A stretch of DNA of 64,000 bases from Helianthus annuus (Eukaryota; Streptophyta; Magnoliopsida; Asterales; Asteraceae). The position numbers and the translations under genes are program-made. The stretch is from contig NC_035445.2 in the NCBI RefSeq assembly GCF_002127325.2, positions 87,631,912 to 87,695,911 of the forward strand. Reading direction: 5' to 3'. Below the pieces are notes generated by a model, which saw only the letters and a list, made by a program, of their open reading frames with translations, had not been told where the DNA came from and searched no databases. Each line of letters starts with the position of its first letter. Positions within the stretch are counted from its first letter, which is position 1. Positions 36,507-47,900 of this stretch are shown here, one piece after another.

Positions 36507-38483
36507 AGAGTTTAAGCCAATTGGCACTCTGACCCCCGCCCAGGGAAATATCGCATTCTGACCCCCCAACTAATGAGAAACCTTGCAAAATTACCCCCTA
36601 GTGTCAACTTCTGTTTAAAGTCAACATAATTTAGTAATGGTCAAAGGGTATATAGGTCATTTTCACTCTACTTTTGTATCTTACTCAAGACACCACCCTT
36701 TACATATGACACTCCTGACACTCTTACCCCCCACCTTATAATCTCCTCCACATCCTATTCATCCTGTTTCTTCTTCTTCGGCGATCTTCTTCTCTCCACT
36801 TATCTCTGATCAACTGCGATCTTCTTCGGCGATCTTCACAGCTCCGACGAAATGCCGCTAGTATGTTGGCTGATCCGATACCTGATCCGCCACACGTCAG
36901 GTACAATCGTCCATTATTAGTTAATCAGGGCTCGACATTAGATATTACAGATTGGGTATAACCCCATTAGGGTCGGATTTGTGTCAGTGTTAGTTAATCT
37001 CATGTTATAAACAGGGTTAGGGTCGGATTTGTGTCAGTGTTAGTTAATCTCATGTTATAAACAGGGTATTAAATATTAGTCTGATTTCCATGTTAATTTT
37101 ACAGTTGACCTGACGATGAGCCTATCAAGCTCATCACTGGTGGTCCACCTGGTGGTTTCCATGTTTGGTAGGCCTGTCCTCAACTTCCATTATCCACCGG
37201 AGAGTTGAGCTGATGTTAACTTAGTAGTTATGTAGGTTTTGTGTAATATGTAGGTTAACTTAACTTAAAGTAGATGTTAATGATGATGACTGATGATGAT
37301 TTTGTAAGATGCAGCAGCAGTGTTATCTAACACTCTTAATGATGTTAATGATGGTGATGATTAACATGCATTACAGTCTACTTGTTTATATGAGTGTTAA
37401 ATGATGATGATTGATGATCAGTTAGATGTGCATTTGCATTTGCAGCAGGTTTTGAGTGTTAATGATGATTATGAATGTTAATGATGATGATTGATGATGA
37501 TCAGTTAGATGATTGATGACTGATGATGATGATGATCAGCAGCAGGTTTTGTGTGGATGATGATGAGTGTTAAAGATTATGATTGATGATCAGTTAGGCT
37601 TAGTTATAATGTGCATTTGCATTTGCATCAGTTAGATGATCATGTTAGATTGATGAAGTACAATCGATTACACTACAGATTAAGAGTGTTAGATAACACT
37701 GCAATTAGGTTTGAGTTGTTTGTTTATGTGCATTTGCAGCAGTTGAACTCTAATGGTATCATTGGATACCAAAAGGATCATTAGAAACTGCATTTATTTC
37801 TGTGTTTGCAGCAGGTTTGCATGTTTAGAAAGGTAGAAACTGCACCATGTTTACAAATTGATGTTAGCAGCAGGTTTCCATGTTTGCAGCAGGTTTCCAT
37901 GTTTGCAGCAAGTTTGCATTGCATCAGTTTGCATCAGTTTAGAAAGGTAGAAAGTGATGCTTGTTTAGAAATTGATGTTAACTGATAGAAACTGATCATT
38001 TGGTGAGATGATGATTGTCATGTCTGGTTAATCTATTGTTTTTGATGATTAGTGTGTACATAATCTACCTCAACAAACAGGCAACAATTTGCAGCAGGTA
38101 TGTGTTTTCATATATGTGTTTTGCAGCAGGTTCTTAGGCGGGAAAAGGATTTGTTTCCTGCAGGGGGTAATGTTTGGAACAGTCTATAACACTGGGGGGG
38201 TAATATTGCAGAATACAGAGAACCATAGGGGGTTAAAAGAAAGGGTAATATAGTCATTTTACATAGGGGGTAATATTGCAGAGTAGAACAAATCATATGG
38301 GATAAGAATAAAGGGTAATATAGTCATTTTACATACCATTTGACAGAACTATTAAGTTCTTTAACGGCAGAGGTAATTTTGCAAGGTTTCTCATTAGTTG
38401 GGGTCAGAATGCGATATTTTCCTAGGAGGGGGTCAGAGTGCCAATTGGCTTAAACCCCAGGGGGTAAAATTGCAGTTTACTCT
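36507..38483. mobile_element. MULE-like non-autonomous element with about 85-bp terminal inverted repeats
   Basis: The left arm 36510-36600 (TTTAAGCCAATTGGCACTCT...) is the reverse complement of 38371-38455. The right end extends outward to ACTCT at 38483; the left end shows AGAGT directly joined to TTTAAGCC, as if about 25 bp were deleted there. The interior has many CAGCAGGTTT and TGATGATGA repeats and a 70-bp duplication at 38199-38340. A GC-richer patch at 36770-36910 could be captured sequence. No transposase and no target duplication seen. Confidence 0.6.
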
Positions 38484-38700
38484 AAAAAATATTTTAATGG
38501 GTTCTAAACACTTCATCAAACATATAAACAAAAAGTAACGTTGATGGACCGCTAGGATCTAACGTATGTACATACTCTTTTCCATTGCAACTTATTTTAA
38601 ATCTCTAACTTATTACACTAAATTTGACTTAAATGAGTTACAAAAGAAGTGTGGACTGAAATTCAGCGAGTGTTTTTTATTTTATCTAGCTGACATCATA

Positions 38701-39645
38701 TCTATCTACTATAATAAAAGAAACCAAGTTTTGTACGCGTGTCATTCATAGAAGGTATCCTCAAATCTATACTTATCTCATATTAACTAAATAAATAAAT
38801 AATAAATTAGTATTAAATCTTATCATGCTTTAATAAAATATTATCCTCAAATCTAAATTGTTAATTTAATATATTTTTAAAACAAATACCTCTATTTCCT
38901 ACTTATCTTATATTAAATATATAAATAATAAATAAATATGAAATGTTATTCTAATTTATTAAAAATATAACTTTTTTATTAATTGGTATACAAAATTATA
39001 TTTATTCAACTCGTGTAAAATGCGGGGTTTTTAAAAAATATAACTTTTTTATTATTTACTATACAAAGTTACATTTATATAACACGTGTAATACATGAAG
39101 TTTTTAAAGATATAATTTTTTATCGTTTGCTATTTAAATTAGATTTATTCAACACGTGTGATACACGAGATTTTAAGGATGCAATTTTTTTATTATTTGG
39201 TAGATTTTTCAACCCGACTATACACGGGTTTTTTAAAGATACGAAGTTTTTAGTATTTAATATACAAAATTACATTTATTTAATATGTGTAATACACATG
39301 GTTTTTAAAGATATAACTCTTTTTTAGATCTATCCAACACGTGTAACATACGGGGTTTTTAAGGATGTAATATTTTTATTATTTGGTAGTTTTATTCAAC
39401 CCGATTATACATGAGTTTTTTTAAAGATACGGCGTTTTTAGTATTTAGTATACAAAATTACATTTATTTAATCTGTGTAATATACATGGTTTTTAAATAT
39501 ATAACTATTTTTAAATATTTGATATATAAAATTACATTTATTTAACCCGTACAATATACGGGGTTCATAAAGATATAACTATTTATTATTTAATATATAA
39601 AATTACATTTATTCAACCCGTGTAATACACGGGGTTCTAACCTAG
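38701..39645 (+). mobile_element. Non-autonomous Helitron, 945 bp
   Basis: It begins TCTATCTACTATAATAAAAG after an A. It ends in a 7-bp hairpin (CCCGTGT AAT ACACGGG, 39617-39633) followed 12 bases later by CTAG and a host T, the standard Helitron 3' end. The body holds several diverged copies of a roughly 100-bp unit ending in ATTCAACNCGTGTAATACACG, i.e. repeated relatives of the terminal hairpin. No Rep/helicase is encoded. Confidence 0.8.
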
Positions 39646-39722
39646 TTTAAAATATATATTAAATTATAATTATCATATATTAAACCACATCACATTAGCT
39701 ACAGTCAAGTTTTAGTTTGTCT

Positions 39723-40070
39723 ATCCTCTCCCCAGCCCATTTAGTCCCATGTGGTTGGGCATGTGTCTTCCTTTGGGAGGTCACAGGTTTGAAACCCGGC
39801 TGTGGCATTTCGGGGGGAGGACGTCCCAATGATGGATCGTTCCTACCGAGGCATAGCGCGGTCCTGAGGGCAACCCGGTTTTACCCAGCTGTTACCCTAG
39901 CGAGTCTCTCGTGTGGGGGCAGTATGGTTTCCGGGCGAAGGTCAGCTTGCGCAACGGCCGGGGCCCGATCGAACATCGCGTCCGGAAGAGCGGGGCTGAC
40001 GGGGGAATGTCATCGATATGAACCCGGTGACCAATACGTTCTGTACATAGAAAGTCACCCTTCAAAAAAA
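39723..40070 (+). mobile_element. tRNA-type SINE, 348 bp, with perfect 16-bp target duplication
   Basis: A Pol III B-box-like string GGTTTGAAACC lies at 39786-39796, about 64 bases from the start. The body is GC-rich compared with its surroundings and ends in an A run. AAGTTTTAGTTTGTCT occurs immediately before (39707-39722) and after (40071-40086), a perfect 16-bp duplication as made by LINE-driven insertion. The 120-codon open frame across it is not a gene. Confidence 0.85.
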
Positions 40071-40086
40071 AAGTTTTAGTTTGTCT

Positions 40087-40386
40087 TTTTTTTTTTTTGG
40101 AACAGCTAACAGAATTAATCCTGAGTATTCTTGGGGCACCTACTGGACTAAAGTACTCTAAGAGTAACCCGAGTCCACCACCAATTCCGGGGAAACCCTG
40201 GTAATCCACCCGCCCATAGACACGACGATGAAATTACCAGTAAAATCTGTTTGGCTCAAGGGTCGAACCTAAGTTTCCTTGGGTTTCCTATCATTACCCA
40301 CCAATGCCTCACTCTACACCAAGTGAGAGTTAGACTTACATCTCTCAAGCAAAATACAAGCCTTTCACCACTTGATCTAAAGATGG
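40087..40386 (-). mobile_element. Second tRNA-type SINE in opposite orientation
   Basis: On the minus strand it starts near GATCAAGTGGTGAAAGGCTT (A-box-like), has a B-box-like AGGTTCGACCC at 40261-40270, and ends in a poly(A) (poly(T) at 40087-40100 on the plus strand). It sits tail to tail against the first SINE. No target duplication found. Confidence 0.65.
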
Positions 40387-40648
40387 CTAAACTTCAGCAT
40401 TTTATTAAAGAAAAGTAAAAGCTACAATATACTTTTTTTTTTGTTTTTAGCACTAATGTTTTTTTTTACTTTTTTTACTTCGACCCACATATATTTTGAT
40501 ATAATTTTAGTTTTTAGGTTTTAAACACTAAACTTCAATCTTTTATTAAAGAAAAGTAAAAGCTACAATATACATAATTTTTTTTTTGTTTTTAACACTA
40601 ATGTTTTTTTTTATTTTTTATTTCAATCCACATATATTTTCATATAAA
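40387..40648. repeat. Tandem duplication with 141-bp period
   Basis: TAAACTTCA...ATTAAAGAAAAGTAAAAG at 40388 recurs at 40529, each copy followed by a T-rich run, AACACTAATG and CACATATATTTT. Confidence 0.8.
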
Positions 40649-41404
40649 GAAATCTTACATTTACAAGTCATATCTATTTCCGATTTATTAAAATTTTCAT
40701 GAGCATAGTATTTTTTAAACTAATTAATTAAAAATTTTAATTGTTTCTGTATCGGTGCCGATATTTGTAATGTACGTATTTAATCAATTTAACTTTTATT
40801 TAATTTGATTTTTTAATAGTTTGTGTTCATTAACTTTTTTTTAAATAGAGTTTTTTTGGTATCTTAACTTATGCGAGTGCCGGTACTATGACGAACCAAT
40901 TTTGACTGAGCAACATTGGTACCGATATTGGTAATTATTGAACCAGTATTGATATTTGTTATTATCGTTTTTGATCGATGTAAATACATATAAATATCCT
41001 TTTGAGCATATCAAGTTTTTTTAATAAGGTTTTCTTTTTTAGTTGTTATAATAAGTGCTGGTATCGTAAAAAACCGAAAAAACACCGATCGAATTCCCGT
41101 CGCGTAGCACGGATATTCCACCAGTATATATTAAATTACATCATGTTAGCTACAGTAAATTTAGTTTCTTTTCATTTTAGTCATTAAAAGTTTTTGTTTT
41201 TCACTTTAACCACATGACACATAGGCATATTTTCTTTTATTTTTAGAAATCAAATACAAAATATAATAACTATAATTATATACCTAAATCCTTTTTTTCT
41301 ATGAATCAAATATGTTAAAAAAATGTGTGTAATATTTTCTATATTTTTTTTACTTATTTGAATATTTATTGCTTAATCTTACTTTTTTAATTATATTATG
41401 TTAT

Positions 41405-41722
41405 GTTTATGTTTATGTTTATGTTTATGTTTATATTATATTATATTATATTATATTATATTATATTATATTATATTATATTATATTATATTATATTATA
41501 TTATATTATATTATATTATATTATATTATATTATATTATATTATATTATATTATATTATATTATATTATATTATATTATATTATATTATATTATATTATA
41601 TTATATTATATTATATTATATTATATTATATTATATTATATTATATTATATTATATTATATTATATTATATTATATTATATTATATTATATTATATTATA
41701 TTTTATTTTATTTTATTTTATT
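41405..41722. repeat. Large microsatellite: (TTTATG)5, then about 53 copies of TTATA, then TTTTA
   Basis: Three blocks are contiguous: a hexanucleotide run (41405-41434), an uninterrupted TTATA pentanucleotide run (41435-41700) and TTTTA units (41701-41722). Because 5 is not a multiple of 3, all forward frames read the same YIILYY-type repeat. These are not proteins. Confidence 0.97.
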
Positions 41723-42344
41723 TATTTATTATAAAGAGCATAATGTTGCTACAGTACCTAATGTTCCCTCTATTTTTCTTTTAATTACAAAAATATCATC
41801 TACATTTGGATATTAATTTTTCTTCTTTGTGGCATTTATGTAATTTACACATTTTTAAATGACATTTTTAACTCTTACAAAATTTCTTTTGTTTTTTTGT
41901 TTTGTACTTTGACCACCAATGTTTTGGTTCTTATACTTTTGCCCTCTCAACTTTTGTTGATTTTTTTAAACCATCTCATAAGATTTCTTTTGTTTTGTTT
42001 TACATTTTGACCACCAAGGTTTTGGTTCTTACACTTTTTACGGTCACATTTCTTTCTTTCTTTTCCTTTTTTAAGTTTCGAATTAGCCCTTTACATTATA
42101 ATAAATTACGTCTTTAACTCAATGATTTTATAGTTTTATTTTCCTTTTATAACTTTCATTCGTTAGTTTTTTTTTTTTTACAAAAACTAAATACGTGATA
42201 TAATTTTTTTAGAAACGGCTCAACACCACGTCATAGTACCATATCACAATTCTTTCTTCCATTTGTTACATTTTATTTCAATTTTAGTTTTTTACACATT
42301 TATATTTTGCTTCTTCATATCGAGTTTTATCGTTTAGTTCGTAC

Positions 42345-42383
42345 GCGGATACCCCGCCGCTAGACGCGGTAGGAAAATCCTAG
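42345..42383 (+). mobile_element. Candidate Helitron 3' terminus
   Basis: A GC-rich CCGCCGCTAGACGCGG, with a short stem (CCGC/GCGG), is followed by AGGAAAATC and CTAG then T, as expected for a Helitron end. I could not place the matching 5' TC end upstream, so only the terminus is reported. Confidence 0.4.
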
Positions 42384-44984
42384 TTTTAAATTAATTGGTT
42401 TAATTTTAAAGTACACCAAGTAACTAAAAATATTTGAACAAAGAGTATGATGAGGTAAATCGACACACCAAATTTTCAAAAGATGTCATGAAAGAAATAA
42501 TAATCATTTTGATTATGATATATGAAATTAATCAGTATACTAATTATTAATATTATTAAATAAAAAATAAACCTTGATAATTCGCAAACACACAGCTTGT
42601 TATTTTGATTATAAGTGAAAATCATGCAATATTATATAACTAAAAAAATATAAAAGTACAATGGCTTAGATCATCCATTTTGTCTTTAAAATGGTAGCCA
42701 AACTGCCAAAGCATTCGAAATCGATGTTGTTGTTGTTGTTATTTTAAAGTTTATTTTTGTACTTATATAATTTAGAATCTTTGTGTTTTAACTAATACTG
42801 ATCATGTGATGTTCATTGTCTTTAGCATAAACTCCAAAACAGTAACTAAAATAACAAGTTCTGGTTGAAATATATATGACGATCAAATTTTTATATGAAA
42901 AAAATTGTAGTTAAACATTATAGTTTTGTTTCTTAGTAATATATAATATATTATCATGTCGCAACTTGTAATTATGCCAATAATATTCTTGGATCTCCTT
43001 AAGCAAATGAGTAGATGGAACCTACATTGGGAACATTTTAAGAGTGGTGTTTTGTACTTGTGTGTAAACTCCTGTCGGTACAGCAAAATGCTTAGAACTG
43101 ATTTGAAATCACTTTAATCGATCAAGGTAGTTGGTTTTAAGATATGAGTATTTTTGTTTTGTCATGTCCGGACCGGATAAACCTAACTAAAGCCAAACTT
43201 ACAAAAGTTCTTTATACACGCGACGTGCAGGTATATGTTAGTACTTGTATTCTTGTGTTAACTCAATGGCGCAAAAACCAGGAATACAACAATGACTACG
43301 ATAGATCATACATGTTGACATAGAACTAGACATTAAATCCATCCTTATGTAACGAGATTAATTCCATGTTGATGGGCCAATGCTTTTTAGTAGAAATTAT
43401 TCTTTTGGGAAAGGATAAAAGTACACACTTCCTTTTTATTACCATACAAAATGGTAATTAATCAATTATAGGATTCAAGAGGACCCACTAACCCTCTGAA
43501 AGTTGTTGAAGAATTTGTATGGTAAAGTTGTATTTTTTAGAGAAGAATATGAGTTAAAAATGTGGAGATGGATATGATCGGGTGGTTCCACTGGTGGCAC
43601 GATGACACCCTAGTGGTTCGTCAGTGATCCAAATTTGTTGTTCAAAAAAAATGAGTTAAACCCTCGAAGTTACCACTGACCAAGAAGAAAATATGATTTC
43701 TTAAAAAAAAAAAATTGTAAATTTTGATGTATAAAAATGTGGTTTATTAGATGATATTATGAATTTTTCCATTGTGTTAAAAGATTAAATGTCTTATCAC
43801 ATTTTAAGAGGGAAACATAATTCTCGAGGAAAACATGAGTCTCGTATAATATGTAGAAATACGACGACCCTTTAAACGTAGCCCCAATGTAAGTTAATTG
43901 ATCAATATGATTATCAGTTGTAATTATTGTCTCCACGAATATTAAAACAACTTAATGCATGGTGCAATAAAACAAATTGTTAAGACCACTACCGACATGT
44001 GTCCGTGAATCCACGAACGGACGAAATGACACCTCCAAAGACGCCTTCCCAATAGACGGCCTATTGTGTGACCACATCCTGGTGACATTTTTATGTTATT
44101 TGTTTGTGGCTATGGAAGGGTTGGGTAGGATGGTTCTAGTAAAATTTGGTGATAAAGTGGAAATTGTAAGGATGTGTGTGTGATAAAATCTTTACTTGGG
44201 ATATGTTTGTAAAGATGTTATTAGATATTGTTGATCTGTTAGACTCATCTATGGGTTTTTAATCACTACAGATACTCTTAGAATTGATAGTTTAGACTAT
44301 TGTGTCAGAGTGGACTAGCATTCAGATGTTTTAAATGGTTTAATCACACTAATTTAATCAGATTTTAGAAGGTATGTATTTAAAATTTTAGTCGGATCAT
44401 TTTCGATCCATGGGCATATTTTCTTTCAAGAAAAAATAAGAATTATACCCGATAAGCCGTTGAAGATAAATAATATTGTAATTAGACGAATAACTAAGAA
44501 GATTCACATTTTAAAGTTATCATAGCATCTTAGACGTGAATCATATGCATATGATATCACATCACACCCACCACCAGTACGGCGCAATGCTTAATGATAC
44601 AGAGTCAATCCAGTAATTATTAAACTCTTATATATGGTGGATTAACAGGAGAAGCACAAAGGTGATAAAAGAGGGTTAAGTTAAAACGGGTGCCATAGGC
44701 GGCATAGATAGTTTGCCCGCCTTTCTTCATTAGAGGCCCCGGTTTTGACTTCGAAGATTTCCTCTCAATTTTTAGCGATTGTAAAAACACGAGAATCGTG
44801 GATTTTATTTAAGGTCACTAAGTATATAAAAGATATATGGTGTATACAATTATTGTCACTCTCTGATCAAGTAAAACAGAGAAGCAGGGTCATATAATAC
44901 TTTCCTATCAATTCAATGCATAAAAGAAAACATAATATCCAAGTTTAGAAACACATTACTTTCATGAGGTATCAGATACTACCT
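42384..44984. other. Intergenic AT-rich DNA downstream of ZYP1
   Basis: Only short unrecognised frames. The part nearest 44985 is expected to hold the ZYP1 3' untranslated region, but no single polyadenylation site can be chosen by eye. Confidence 0.5.
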
Positions 44985-47900
44985 TTAGTCAAATGCATAA
45001 GGGTCATCTGCATATGGGTTCAACGACCCTTCTGTGAATAGATCGCCTATATTAGGATGATGATTTTGTTGACTCCCGCCCTTCACTCGCTGTTCAATAG
45101 ACGTGTGTTAAATAAGTTCAAATCAGTAATTATTCCAACATATACAATGGGTTATAATTACCTTAATGGCATTCCTAGGGGTATTGGCTTTTGGTGTTTG
45201 CCTCTTGTTCTTTTTTGAGTCCTTCCAGAAGGTAAAATAAAATGTCAATACAGATTCACAATAAGCATAGGTGTGACAGCACTTGCTTCAGACAAGAGTA
45301 CCATAATACCTGAAACATGATTGTACTTTTTGTCTTTCGCCGCTTGATTGTTGTACCGTGGGAAGTTTCAACTTCACACTCTCGGTGAGTTACCTGCCAT
45401 TTCCATCAAGTTGAGCTTCATTTTAGTAAACGCATGCGCATGTGTGAGGATGTGGATGTGAGTACCATACCTTTTTACAGTGCTTGGGAATGTTAATCAC
45501 ATTTCCTGTTTTACCCTTGTCTGCTTTCTTTAACATGCTGGTTACAGGCGACTGCGTTGCATTTATGTAAGGCATATCCTACATACAAGAGAAATACAAC
45601 TGAGATCATATAGATATGATGTAAATAGTTGATGTGGTTTCCGTGTATCATGTATGAAATACAGGCCTTTCTTGAGGTCACTTCTTGGTCTTCTTGTGGC
45701 TGATCACTCATTACTTTCCACTGCAACTGTAGCAAAGCCTTCTGTCTCTCTTCCTGTGATAAATACCATCTAGAACTAAGTTTGACCCGTTTACCCAACT
45801 TGACCAGGCCCACCTGTTTTGCGGCCTTAATCTGGATGTGGAGAAAAAGAAGTAGACACTAATCCCTTAATAATCAAAAAGATGAATATACATACCCTGT
45901 CCTTTTGGATATTCAGCTCCTCTTCGAGATGCCTACACTCCTCTTCATGTTGAGATCTCAATTCTCTTAACTCAGCTTCATGTTGATTCTTGATTAACTT
46001 TGTTTTCTAGATAAAATGTGAATTTAGCAATTTATAAGCATGAATCAGTCATCAGCACCACAGATAAGGATTTAAGTACCTCTTTAAGTTCATTCTCAGC
46101 CTGAAGTCGTATCTTTTTTACTTCTTCAGTATGATTAGATTTTAGATTAGCTTCCTTCTTATCGTTCTGCTGCTGGATGTTGTTAACCTGGAAAACAATC
46201 ACAAAAAAGGGTTAATTACCATTAATCCGCTCTAAACACAATATATTAACAATACATACCAAAGCAGTGTGTTCTCCCTTTAACTGCATCAGTTGCTGCT
46301 TTGATTCCTCTTTGCATTCTGAAAGCTTTTGGCCGCATTTCTTTTCCATATCTACAATTGCCTTTTCAGCCTGAGACAATATATATATATAGATATATAT
46401 TTTCAACTATAATTTGAAGATCCAACAAATAAGCGAACAGAAGATAATAAATATCTAACCTTTTCCTTTTCAAGATTTATGCATTCCTGTTTTTCCACTT
46501 CATACCTCCTTCGAATATCATTTATAGCCTGATCATTCTTTTGAGAGATTTCCTTCAAATGCTTTGACAATTCTAACTGTTTACTTCTCAGCATGTCATC
46601 ATATTGCTTCTTAGCTTCTTTCAGATTACCTTCAGCTTCGATGAACAACTTCTGAGCCTCTGCCTTTTGATCTTCCAGAAGTTTCTCTCTTTCGTTTGAT
46701 TCCAAAACAACCCGTTCCTTCTCCTGTAGTAACGTATGAAGCTCATTAAGTTGTTTCTCGAGTGAGTCAACATGCTGTTCATGCTGCAGAATCTCCTTCT
46801 TCAGAGTATCTGTTTCCTCTTTTGTTCTATGTATCTCGGATTCAAGATTCCTGATATTCTCTTTATTCTCAGTTTCAGACTCTGAATGCTTTAACTGAAA
46901 GTCTTGCTGCGTGTTTGACAATAAAAACTGATTAAACATATAACATAATAACATGATGATAAATTATTTAACAAGCACCATTTGTATCTCTGATAATCTA
47001 GAAGCTTCAGATAAAGAACGGATTTGATCCTCCAAAGTGGTAATCACGTTATCCAGTTCAACCTTCTTTGCAAGAAGCGTTTCTGCTTCAGACTCTAACC
47101 TCTGAATCTTCTCTTCTGCTAAGTGAGATTCTTCTGCATGCTGACTCATTGTGAACTTTAGATCATTCTGGAGCTCACTGATCTTATTCTCCAACTCTTT
47201 ATTAACCAACTGCAATGCATCATTTCCTGATGTGGTCTTCAATAGTTGACCATGAAGACTATCAAAACGCTTTTGTGCCTTTTGTGTTGCAAGTTTATTT
47301 CCCTCTTGTACTAACTCAAAGCAAGAAGAAAATAGAGCATCGACTTTTATAACCTTCTCCCAAAAGTCTAGACTCTGTTTATCCAAATCTGTGAGCTTAA
47401 CAGTTAGCATCTTTACAAAATTTTCTAGATTCTGGTTCTCCTGCATTGCTTTGTCTAAATGCCCGTTTAACTTCTTGTTACAGGCTATAAGATCAGTATT
47501 CTCTTTCTCCTTCCTTTCACCTGATTCTTGCATGTTGTTTAGTTTAGCTTCCTTTGATACTAGCTCAATTTTCAACTCACTCAATTTAGAGTTCAAACTC
47601 TCTATGGCTGATTCATTAGATGCTACAGTCTCTTCAAATTTCTTGATCAGATTATCTGCAAAATATGGATAAATTGAGATTCAGACTATTTAAAATCTTA
47701 TTGTGCATAACACCAACACAGAGGGAAACTAAACATATATTGTTATAAAGTTATCGATGCCTTTTTCATTGATGAGACTGAGAACTTGGTCATGTTCGTC
47801 TCTAAGTTGTTTCTCTACATTTTCCTTGTCAATGCTAAGTTCCTTCAACTCTTTGTCACCTGCAAGTACAACTCCACACATTCAAAGAAATAAACCAAAG

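Noticed and set aside
39717..40079. 120-codon plus-strand frame
   Set aside because: Coincides with a GC-rich SINE that has a B-box and target duplication.
41090..41130. Second Helitron-like 3' end (CCGTCGCGTAGCACGG then CCACCAGT)
   Set aside because: The terminal motif is CCAG rather than CTRR with a convincing spacing, and no 5' end was located.
41369..41816. Three long plus-strand frames rich in Tyr/Ile/Leu
   Set aside because: They are translations of the TTATA microsatellite in all frames.
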